Below the pieces are notes generated by a model. The model was not told the origin of the DNA. It did not search any database and was given only the letters and a program-made list of their open reading frames with translations. Shown piece after piece: positions 1 to 5,180 of a DNA stretch of 5,180 nt. Within the stretch, counting starts at the first letter, position 1. The number at the start of each line of letters is the position of its first letter. Location: the NCBI GenBank assembly GCA_947589655.1, contig CANQCE010000068.1:1-5180 (forward strand). Reading direction: 5' to 3'. Source of the DNA: an uncultured Clostridia bacterium (GTDB lineage Bacteria; Bacillota; Clostridia; Christensenellales; UBA1242). The position numbers and the translations under genes were made by a program.

Positions 1-1858
1 TGTCGCGCCCCGGCTTTAACAGTTCGTTAGTGATGTCCATAAGTGTTGGCACGCCAATTCCGCACTCCTCGGCAACTTTCTTTTCGCCTTTTTGCTCAAC
101 CATTTTTGGCAACAGAACAAGGTTGTTATTTTTAACATCTTCTTCGGAAAGAGAGAAAATTTTCAAAAGTTTTCTTGCGGCATCATAACTTTCTGGATGC
201 ACAGCGGTGTTATCCAGCACATTTTCGCCGCCGACAACGCGCAAGAAACCTGCGCACTGCTCATACGCTTTTGGCCCAAGTTTTGGCACAGAAAGAAGTT
301 CCTCGCGGCTTTTAAAGCCTTTTTTCTTGGCTCTGAAATCCACAATGTTTTTGGCAATGCTCATGTTAAGGCCGGAAACATATGAAAGCAGGCTTGGGCT
401 TGCGGTGTTCAAATCCACCCCAACGCTGTTAACGCAGTCCTCCACCACGCCAGTTAAAACTTCGGTCAAGCGGTTTTGTGGCATATCATGCTGATATTGC
501 CCCACGCCAATGGATTTCACGTCAATTTTGATAAGTTCAGCAAGTGGGTCTTGCAAGCGGCGCGCAATAGAAACCGCACTACGCAGATTGACATCGTAAT
601 CAGGGAATTCCTCTGCCGCAAGTTTGGATGCGGAGTAAACCGAAGCCCCTGCCTCACTGACAACTGCGTAAGTTACAGGCCTGTCCAAATGTTTCAAAAG
701 TTCGGCAACAAAAATTTCGCTCTCTTTGGATGCGGTTCCGTTGCCAATGGCAATAACATCCACATTATTTTTTTCAATCATGGTTTTCAGCTTTTCCATC
801 GCCTCCTCGGTTTTTGAACGCGGTGGAGTTGGATGAACCACGGTTGTGTCAAGCACATTACCGTGCTTATCAATAACGGCAATTTTGCAGCCATTGTGAT
901 AGCCGGGGTCAAAGCCCAAAATTATGTTGTTCTTTAATGGTGCTTCCATAAGAAGTGGCTTCAAATTCACTTCAAACATCTTAATGGCTTGCTCGTCAGC
1001 CGTATCGGTCAAATTGTTGCGACACTCCCTTTCAAGTGCTGGGAACAAAAGCCTTTCATATGCATCAGCGATTGTTTCGTCCATAAGGGTGTTTGTGTCG
1101 GCATTGTCCTTTTTAAAGTATCTTTCAATCACAGGGATTGTCAGTTTTTCATCAATCTGAATTTCCACTTTAAGGCACTTTTCCTTTTCGCCACGATTGA
1201 TAGCCAAAATTCGGTGGCTTGGCAGATTTTTCACCTCTTGCTTAAAGCCAGAATAAGTCTCATATGTTGGGCTGTTCTCGTTTTCAAGCAGTGTGCAAGC
1301 AATGAACGCCTTGTTTGCAATAATTTCACGCAGTTCTTTTCTCAGTTCTGCACTGTCCGAAATTCGCTCGGCAATAATATCTTTTGCACCGGCAATTGCG
1401 TCTTGCACCGTTGGAACTTCTTCCGTGATAAACTTTTGCGCCTCGTCCAAAATAACCACATCTTTTCTTTGTGCTTGCAAAAGGTCAGCCAGCGGCTCTA
1501 ACCCCTTGGCAATGGCAACAGAGGCACGCGTTTTGCGCTTTGGCTTATAAGGCCTGTAAATATCTTCCACTTCGGTCAGCGTCATTGCGTTTTCAAGAGC
1601 GGTTGCAAGTTCGTCAGTCCATTTGCCCTGCTCGGTGATAACTTTCTGCACCTTGGCTTTTTCATCGTCAAGATTTCTTAAATATTTCAGCCTGTCCGCA
1701 AAATTTCGCAACACCTGGTCGTCACAAGAGCCGTGCATCTCTTTGCGGTAGCGCGCTATGAACGGAATTGTATTCCCCTCGTCAATGAGCGTGATAATGT
1801 TGTGCGAATAGTCCGCCCTCAATCCAAATTCGCTGGAAAGCCTTTCTTCAATAGTCAT
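1..1858 (-). CDS. tex: Tex, RNA-binding transcription accessory protein (3' end outside window)
   Basis: Tex is a cytoplasmic nucleic-acid-binding protein, the bacterial relative of eukaryotic Spt6, and is thought to act with RNA polymerase or transcripts. I read 619 codons from the minus strand without a stop. The N-terminal Tex region shows IPFIARYRKE (31-40) and DIYRPYKPKRKTRA (99-112). A YqgF/RNase H-like domain begins at LGFDPGYHNG (314-323), with D317 in the usual first acidic position and an SEAGASVYSAS block further on. Tandem helix-hairpin-helix motifs span about 484-541 (NTASPSLLSYVSG, then VPKLGPKAYEQCAGFLR), followed by AVHPESY (552-558). The visible part ends at KPGRD, which in family members sits just before the S1 domain, so roughly 100 residues are missing past the edge. 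The start overlaps the upstream gene as ATGA and has a good SD. Identification is near certain; the precise role in this organism is not shown by sequence. Confidence 0.97.
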   Translation of the reverse strand, partial: MTIEERLSSEFGLRADYSHNIITLIDEGNTIPFIARYRKEMHGSCDDQVLRNFADRLKYLRNLDDEKAKVQKVITEQGKWTDELATALENAMTLTEVEDIYRPYKPKRKTRASVAIAKGLEPLADLLQAQRKDVVILDEAQKFITEEVPTVQDAIAGAKDIIAERISDSAELRKELREIIANKAFIACTLLENENSPTYETYSGFKQEVKNLPSHRILAINRGEKEKCLKVEIQIDEKLTIPVIERYFKKDNADTNTLMDETIADAYERLLFPALERECRNNLTDTADEQAIKMFEVNLKPLLMEAPLKNNIILGFDPGYHNGCKIAVIDKHGNVLDTTVVHPTPPRSKTEEAMEKLKTMIEKNNVDVIAIGNGTASKESEIFVAELLKHLDRPVTYAVVSEAGASVYSASKLAAEEFPDYDVNLRSAVSIARRLQDPLAELIKIDVKSIGVGQYQHDMPQNRLTEVLTGVVEDCVNSVGVDLNTASPSLLSYVSGLNMSIAKNIVDFRAKKKGFKSREELLSVPKLGPKAYEQCAGFLRVVGGENVLDNTAVHPESYDAARKLLKIFSLSEEDVKNNNLVLLPKMVEQKGEKKVAEECGIGVPTLMDITNELLKPGRD

Positions 1859-2952
1859 TTTTTATTTCTCCTTTTAATTTCTTCTATTGTTTTCAGTTGG
1901 TCTTCAATTTGAATGTATTCCTGCATAATTTTGCCATCCCAAACTGTTAATAGCACATCGTCTTTGTGTTTTTCCCAAACAAGTTGTTTGCTCACACTTT
2001 TGTAAAGCGAAGGAATATTTTTAACCACAATAAAGTTCGCTTGCATGCCAACCTCCAAAGTGGAAAAGTTGTCCGTTGCCATCATAAGCGCATCTTTTTC
2101 GCTTATGGAATTGCAGTCTTCAAAAAACTGCCATTGCGTGGACAGAACTTGACGCATAAGTGCAAAAAAGTCCACTCCAAACACCCCACCTGAGCCCAGC
2201 CTAATATCAAAGCCCAAATTTTTCAGTGTTTTTAAATTGATTGGTCTTCGCCCAAATTGTGCATCTTCCGCAGGGCAGATGATAAATTTGTTGCCATACT
2301 GGCTAAAAAGTTGCAAATCGTCTTTTTCAAAACAGTTTCCGCCAACCAGCGCCCATTTTCTGTCCAAAAACCCAAAGTCTTCAAGCATTTGTGGCAAAGG
2401 TTTGCCAAAAGTTTTGTCCACACTGCCAAGTTCTTCCAAGGTTTGCCCCACCTTTAAAAACAAAAGCTTGTTTTCTTTGGCAACCTTGTTGCTAAGTTCG
2501 CTTAACTGCCCCTCGTCCATTTGGCAGAGGTTCTGCAAAATTAAGCAGTCGTCTTGCTCTGTTGTAAGGCAACTTGTAACGCCAGACAAAAGCATATCCA
2601 TGGATGAAACTTCTTCAAATAACCGTTGCCCTTTTTCGCCCTCCATTGGATATTCGTCAAAAATGTTCCTATGCAATTTACAAGCGTCAAAGAAAGGTGG
2701 AAGAACATATGCCTTATACAAGTTAAACGATTCCGTGCCTCCATCCACTTTAAGTTTTCCGCGCGGCACAATTTCTGCAACCTTGCCATTTTCGACCAAG
2801 ATGTCCACATTTTTGGTGCTATTTTGCAGTATATCCACAAGCGTTGCATTTGCAAAAACCATTTTTCTTGCAATGGTTGAGATTTCGCCAGGTTTATCAG
2901 AAAGTTCCCACTTTTTATTGGCTGGAGTCAGTTTGATTATATTGTTTTTCAT
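1855..2952 (-). CDS. Amidohydrolase-fold protein lacking the metal-binding residues (probable pseudoenzyme)
   Basis: This 365-residue protein resembles the metallo-dependent amidohydrolases (SAH/MTA deaminase, chlorohydrolase branch). A small N-terminal beta domain (about 31-84, VFANATLVD...VENGKVAEIV) leads into a barrel, and the C-terminal part returns to the beta domain (LEVGMQANFIVV, 299-310). The landmarks align but the ligands are gone. The usual NAHTH after the first strand is DACKL (89-93). HxxE(T) is KVGQT (167-171). The AHC/IHG histidine is G204. LGTDG is LGSGG (252-256). The substrate-loop motif CPxSNxxLG survives as CPAEDAQFG (226-234). About 10 residues usually found between the AT-N motif (292-295) and LEVG are absent, and the whole is shorter than the typical 400-450. 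Hydrolase activity is therefore doubtful; a binding, regulatory or scaffold role is possible. The frame is intact with a promoter and an SD, so it does not look like a decaying pseudogene. A start at M31 is an alternative. It is the first gene of the unit with tex. Confidence 0.8.
   Translation of the reverse strand: MKNNIIKLTPANKKWELSDKPGEISTIARKMVFANATLVDILQNSTKNVDILVENGKVAEIVPRGKLKVDGGTESFNLYKAYVLPPFFDACKLHRNIFDEYPMEGEKGQRLFEEVSSMDMLLSGVTSCLTTEQDDCLILQNLCQMDEGQLSELSNKVAKENKLLFLKVGQTLEELGSVDKTFGKPLPQMLEDFGFLDRKWALVGGNCFEKDDLQLFSQYGNKFIICPAEDAQFGRRPINLKTLKNLGFDIRLGSGGVFGVDFFALMRQVLSTQWQFFEDCNSISEKDALMMATDNFSTLEVGMQANFIVVKNIPSLYKSVSKQLVWEKHKDDVLLTVWDGKIMQEYIQIEDQLKTIEEIKRRNKK
1868..1873 (-). 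promoter_or_regulatory. Ribosome binding site of tex, inside the upstream gene
   Basis: AAGGAG on the minus strand lies 9 nt before the tex ATG (1858-1856). It falls within the last codons of the amidohydrolase-like gene, whose TGA stop (1857-1855) shares bases with that ATG. A strong SD plus an ATGA junction fixes the tex start and predicts translational coupling. Confidence 0.85.
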
Positions 2953-2965
2953 ATCGAATAAATTT

Positions 2966-2974
2966 CCGCCCCTT
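2966..2974 (-). promoter_or_regulatory. SD-like site for the amidohydrolase-like gene
   Basis: The minus strand reads AAGGGGCGG, ending 13 nt before the ATG at 2952 (16 nt if only AAGGGG pairs). The spacing is longer than ideal. The predicted transcript would start only a few bases upstream, so the SD lies near the 5' end of the mRNA. It supports the 2952 start over M31 (ATG at 2862), which has no comparable SD. Confidence 0.5.
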
Positions 2975-2984
2975 AAACAAACTA

Positions 2985-3014
2985 ATTATACAACAGAAAT
3001 AGGAACAAAATCAA
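2985..3014 (-). promoter_or_regulatory. Sigma-A type promoter for the amidohydrolase-like/tex unit
   Basis: On the minus strand a perfect TATAAT (2990-2985) follows TTGATT (3014-3009) with an 18-nt spacer. The start of transcription is predicted near 2978, giving a leader of about 26 nt. The -35 box directly abuts the dinB start codon on the other strand, so the promoter occupies the whole dinB leader. Confidence 0.7.
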
Positions 3015-4217
3015 ATGAAAGAGCGAACAATTTTACATTCGGATGTAAACAATTTTTTTGCCTCTGTGGAGTGCAGCACTCGGCCAGAACTTAAAGAGAA
3101 ACCTGTGGCTGTCACTGGCAATCCCGAAAAACGCACTGGCATAATTTTGGCCAAAAACGATATTGCCAAGAAATTTGGCGTAAAAACTGGCGAGGCAATT
3201 TGGCAAGCGCAACAAAAATGCCCCAACCTTGTCACGCTTGGGCCGCACTATGCACTTTACGAAAAAATCTCCAAGCAACTGCACGCGCTGTATCTAACCT
3301 ACACCGATTTGGTTGAACCGCTTGGGCTGGATGAGTGCTGGCTGGACGTTACGCCTTCGCTTAAAGTATTGGGAAAAAGCGGCGTTGAAATTGCCAACGA
3401 AATAAGGGCAAAAGTTAAAAAGCAGTTTGGTTTTACGGTTTCGGTTGGCGTTTCCTTCTCCAAAATTTTTGCCAAACTTGGCAGTGATATGAAAAAGCCA
3501 GATGCCACAACCGTGATTGAAAAAGAACATTTTAAAGAAAAGACCTATCACCTGCCGCTAAACAGCATTGTTGGCATTGGCGGCAGGCTGAATAAAAAAT
3601 TTGAAAAAATGAACGTTTTAACCATTGGCGACTTTGTTTCTTTGAAAGAGGATTTTGTCACAGAAATGCTTGGCAAAACTGGAAAAGAACTGCACCAAAA
3701 ACTTCGTGGCGAGTTCAACGAGCCTGTGGCGTGCTACTTTAACCTTGCCCCACCAAAAAGCATAGGCAATGGCAGCACCACAATATTGGATATAAAATCT
3801 CGCGATGACATTGAAAAACTGGTTGTGTTTTTGGCAGAAAAAATTGCACTACGCCTGGCAAATGGCAACTTTGAAGGCAGTTGCATTTCTGTAAGCTTAA
3901 AAACCGCCAACTTCAAGCGATTTCATCACTCACGCACAATTTCTCCCATCCGCACCTGTGACGCAATTGCCACACAAGCCATGCAACTTATAGACAGTTT
4001 TTGGGAATATGACAAATTTGTGCGCTCTGTAAGGGTGCGAATATCTTCCTTGCACAATTTAAATGATTACAAGCAGCTATCAATGTTTGACAGCAAATCG
4101 CCATTAAACGAAAGCATCCAAACCATAAAAAACAAATATGGGAAAGATAAAATTTTTATCGCGTCAGACGGCTTTTCGTTTATCAATCGCAAAAACGAAG
4201 ACGAAGGTTTGCATTGA
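3015..4217 (+). CDS. dinB: DNA polymerase IV (Y-family translesion polymerase)
   Basis: This 400-residue Y-family polymerase copies past damaged bases with low fidelity, acting with the sliding clamp. The palm begins HSDVNNFFASVE (8-19): D10 is the first catalytic Asp and F15 is the position of the steric gate that excludes ribonucleotides. The second acidic motif is GLDECWLDVT (104-113), with catalytic D106 and E107; the commoner Ser before LDE is Gly here. VSVGVSFSKIFAKLGSDMKK (142-161) is the conserved palm block. The thumb HhH is IVGIGGRLNKKF (185-196), and the little finger spans roughly 245-345. A clamp-binding motif QLSMF (354-358) is followed by a 42-residue tail. Length is slightly above the common 350-ish, mainly because of this tail. 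AGGA at 3001-3004 is a modest SD, 10 nt before ATG. A forward promoter is not clear; TTGATT (2933-2938) with AATAAA (2957-2962) is a weak candidate. No LexA-type box or clear downstream terminator was seen. Confidence 0.95.
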   Translation: MKERTILHSDVNNFFASVECSTRPELKEKPVAVTGNPEKRTGIILAKNDIAKKFGVKTGEAIWQAQQKCPNLVTLGPHYALYEKISKQLHALYLTYTDLVEPLGLDECWLDVTPSLKVLGKSGVEIANEIRAKVKKQFGFTVSVGVSFSKIFAKLGSDMKKPDATTVIEKEHFKEKTYHLPLNSIVGIGGRLNKKFEKMNVLTIGDFVSLKEDFVTEMLGKTGKELHQKLRGEFNEPVACYFNLAPPKSIGNGSTTILDIKSRDDIEKLVVFLAEKIALRLANGNFEGSCISVSLKTANFKRFHHSRTISPIRTCDAIATQAMQLIDSFWEYDKFVRSVRVRISSLHNLNDYKQLSMFDSKSPLNESIQTIKNKYGKDKIFIASDGFSFINRKNEDEGLH

Positions 4218-4223
4218 TATATG

Positions 4224-4281
4224 CAATATATGTGGTGTGATATGCCGCATAATACACAACATATGGTGGTGATATGCCATA
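4224..4281 (+). repeat. Two-unit imperfect tandem repeat, each unit a small hairpin
   Basis: Two related units lie just after dinB, with the shared core GTGATATGCC at 4237-4246 and 4269-4278, so the period is 32 bases. Both are preceded by CAA(T/C)ATATG. Each can fold. In unit 1, TATGTGG (4229-4235) pairs with CCGCATA (4245-4251), allowing one G-T pair, with a 9-nt loop. In unit 2, TATGG (4262-4266) pairs with CCATA (4277-4281) around a 10-nt loop. I do not recognise a named family. It could be a dispersed intergenic element, a protein-binding site or a processed 3'-end structure of the dinB transcript. Confidence 0.6.
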
Positions 4282-4298
4282 AATTAATCCTGATTTAA

Positions 4299-4308
4299 GG
4301 GGCGCCCC
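4299..4308. repeat. 10-bp perfect GC palindrome
   Basis: GGGGCGCCCC is fully self-complementary and stands out in an AT-rich intergenic stretch. It has no loop and no T run after it, so it is not a standard terminator. It could be a protein-binding site. Confidence 0.45.
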
Positions 4309-4324
4309 AACAGCGCATTTTGGC

Positions 4325-4341
4325 AACAAAATATTTTTGTT
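4325..4341. repeat. AT-rich inverted repeat just upstream of the GNAT promoter
   Basis: AACAAAA (4325-4331) and TTTTGTT (4335-4341) are perfect inverted arms around a 3-nt centre, ending 7 bases before the -35 box. Possible roles are an operator, an UP-like element or a weak terminator for dinB. The composition makes chance occurrence plausible. Confidence 0.35.
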
Positions 4342-4348
4342 AATTCTA

Positions 4349-4377
4349 TTGCAATTGAAAAGATAATATGTTATAAT
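4349..4377 (+). promoter_or_regulatory. Strong sigma-A promoter of the GNAT gene with extended -10
   Basis: TTGCAA (4349-4354) and a perfect TATAAT (4372-4377) are separated by 17 nt, and TG at 4369-4370 gives the extended -10 form TGnTATAAT. Transcription should start near A4384, only about 11 nt before the start codon. A weaker alternative -10 is GATAAT (4362-4367). Confidence 0.8.
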
Positions 4378-4381
4378 ATTT

Positions 4382-4390
4382 AAAGGAGGT
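4382..4390 (+). promoter_or_regulatory. Strong SD of the GNAT gene
   Basis: AAAGGAGGT is close to full anti-SD complementarity, with GGAGG ending 5 nt before ATG. It fixes the start at 4395. With the predicted start of transcription, the SD forms the very 5' end of the mRNA. Confidence 0.85.
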
Positions 4391-4394
4391 AAGT

Positions 4395-4862
4395 ATGAAT
4401 ATTAAATTTTTTTCTGAACTAACAGAAGACCAAGTTAAATTTATTGCTGAAACAAATTACAATTATTGGAAAACATACAACCCTGCACTGGACTATAATG
4501 AATCCACAGGGAATATCATTGCAATGAGAAAAAATGTCAATGTTTTGCCATTGGGAATCGCCTTGTTAGAAAAAGACCAAATAATAGGTTTTTGCACCCT
4601 TAGAGCGAACAGGTTAAAAAACCACTTGGACATCAATCCATGGCTTTGCAATGTAATGATTTTTGAACAATTTAGAGGCAAGGGTTATGCAAAAACCATG
4701 TTGGATTACGCTTGCAAAAAATTTAAAGGTTTCGGCTATGACAAAGTTTATTGTTGGACAGACCAAGTGCCTGATTTCTACAAAAATTTAGGCTGGAAAT
4801 ATGAAGGCAAAGTGACCAAAAATGAAGGTGGAGAAGGCCTGCTCTTTTCAAGAGAAATATAA
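4395..4862 (+). CDS. GNAT-family N-acetyltransferase
   Basis: This 155-residue, single-domain cytoplasmic protein matches the GNAT fold that transfers an acetyl group from acetyl-CoA to an amine. The substrate is not predictable from sequence. The strand before motif A reads LCNVMIFEQF (84-93), followed by the acetyl-CoA pyrophosphate loop RGKGYA (94-99, the RxxGxA form) and helix KTMLDYACKKF (100-110). Motif B is VYCWTDQVPDFYKNLGWKYEGK (118-139 region), with Y129 and the NLGW turn typical of the family. No signal peptide or membrane segment is visible. It has its own strong promoter and SD upstream and a terminator just after it, so it is probably monocistronic. The coding sequence looks more A-rich than tex or dinB, which would fit an accessory, possibly transferred gene, though codon counts were not computed. 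Confidence 0.88.
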   Translation: MNIKFFSELTEDQVKFIAETNYNYWKTYNPALDYNESTGNIIAMRKNVNVLPLGIALLEKDQIIGFCTLRANRLKNHLDINPWLCNVMIFEQFRGKGYAKTMLDYACKKFKGFGYDKVYCWTDQVPDFYKNLGWKYEGKVTKNEGGEGLLFSREI

Positions 4863-4875
4863 AATAGTTTACAAC

Positions 4876-4910
4876 AAAAAATGCTTTATCAATTGATAAA
4901 GCATTTTTTT
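4876..4910. terminator. Bidirectional intrinsic terminator between GNAT gene and rpoC
   Basis: ATGCTTTATC (4881-4890) and GATAAAGCAT (4895-4904) form a perfect 10-bp stem around AATT. A T run follows on the plus strand (4905-4911) and an A run precedes it (4876-4881), so it works as a terminator in both directions. It lies 14 nt after the GNAT stop and just beyond the rpoC stop, serving both convergent genes. Confidence 0.92.
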
Positions 4911-4918
4911 ATAGGTTT

Positions 4919-5180
4919 TTATCCAACATAACTTTCGTCTGTATCAACCTTAACAGGAACAACTGTGCGATATTTCTTCAGCCCTGTCCCTGCCGGGATA
5001 AGTTTGCCGATAATAACATTTTCTTTTATACCAATCAAGTTGTCCACCTTTCCTTTCAGTGCGGCATCCGTCAAAACTCTTGATGTCTCTTGGAAGGAAG
5101 ATGCAGAAAGGAAGGATTCTGTTGAAAGAGATGCTTTTGTTATACCAAGGAGTATTCTTCTTGCGATTGCAGGTTTTCCG
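4919..5180 (-). CDS. rpoC: DNA-directed RNA polymerase subunit beta' (C-terminal 86 residues)
   Basis: RpoC is the beta' subunit of RNA polymerase, part of the catalytic core. Only the last 86 codons are in the window; the 5' part continues past the right edge. The translation starts GKPAIARRILLGITKASL, continues STESFLSASSFQETSRVLTD, then KGKVDNLIGIKENVIIGKL and IPAGTGLKKYRTV, which is the highly conserved C-terminal end of beta'. It stops at TAA (4921-4919) after a short KVDTDESYVG tail. The shared terminator follows at once, so rpoC is the last gene of its transcript here. The frame is intact. Nothing unusual is seen in the visible residues. Confidence 0.97.
   Translation of the reverse strand, partial: GKPAIARRILLGITKASLSTESFLSASSFQETSRVLTDAALKGKVDNLIGIKENVIIGKLIPAGTGLKKYRTVVPVKVDTDESYVG

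Noticed and set aside
92..1550. Several plus-strand open frames of 78-170 codons across tex
   Set aside because: The minus-strand frame encodes clear Tex motifs without interruption, and the plus frames show no recognisable domains.
1855..2952. Calling the amidohydrolase-like gene a pseudogene
   Set aside because: There is no frameshift or internal stop, and promoter, SD and coupling to tex are intact. Lost catalytic residues alone point to a pseudoenzyme, not gene decay.
2953..3014. Possible LexA (SOS) operator before dinB
   Set aside because: No GAAC-N4-GTTC or comparable dyad is present in the intergenic region; single GAAC words have no paired half-site.
2237..3094. A 285-codon plus-strand open frame opposite the amidohydrolase-like gene and running into dinB
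   Set aside because: Its translation is Ser/Lys-rich with no family motif, it overlaps two well-supported genes, and it has no SD. It is an antisense shadow.
4209..4226. TTGCAT/ATGCAA inverted repeat spanning the dinB stop codon
   Set aside because: Six-base arms in an AT-rich stretch, partly coding, with no T tail; too weak to call a regulatory structure.
4299..4316. Terminator for dinB at the GC palindrome
   Set aside because: The palindrome has no loop and is followed by CAACAGCGC, not a T run.

Overview
The window reads as ordinary bacterial chromosome, about 40% G+C by eye, using the standard code (Trp is TGG; TAA and TGA act as stops). The strong Shine-Dalgarno (SD) sites (AAGGAG, AAAGGAGGT), near-consensus sigma-A promoters and a Firmicutes-like RpoC tail and Pol IV suggest an uncultured-type, low-GC Firmicute, perhaps a Clostridia-like gut lineage. 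That assignment is an inference from style, not from a marker search.

Layout. Positions 1-1858 (minus) hold most of tex, the Spt6-like RNA-binding transcription accessory protein; its C-terminal S1 domain lies beyond the left edge. Positions 1855-2952 (minus) hold a 365-residue protein with an amidohydrolase-type fold signature in which every expected metal ligand appears replaced. It overlaps tex through ATGA, so the two form a translationally coupled pair, read from a good promoter at 3014-2985. Positions 3015-4217 (plus) hold a divergent Y-family DNA polymerase IV (dinB). Positions 4218-4394 are a 177-bp intergenic region with a two-unit hairpin repeat, a 10-bp GC palindrome, an AT inverted repeat and a strong promoter. 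Positions 4395-4862 (plus) hold a small GNAT acetyltransferase. A bidirectional terminator at 4876-4910 separates it from the convergent 3' end of rpoC (4919-5180, minus).

How the genes relate. Tex and RpoC both belong to the transcription machinery, and Pol IV is the translesion polymerase. The GNAT gene looks like an independently expressed accessory gene lodged between two core loci. The most interesting item is the apparent pseudoenzyme: an intact, well-expressed-looking amidohydrolase scaffold without catalytic residues, co-translated with tex. No phage, IS element, CRISPR array, tRNA or rRNA was seen, and no stretch over 300 bases lacks a gene.
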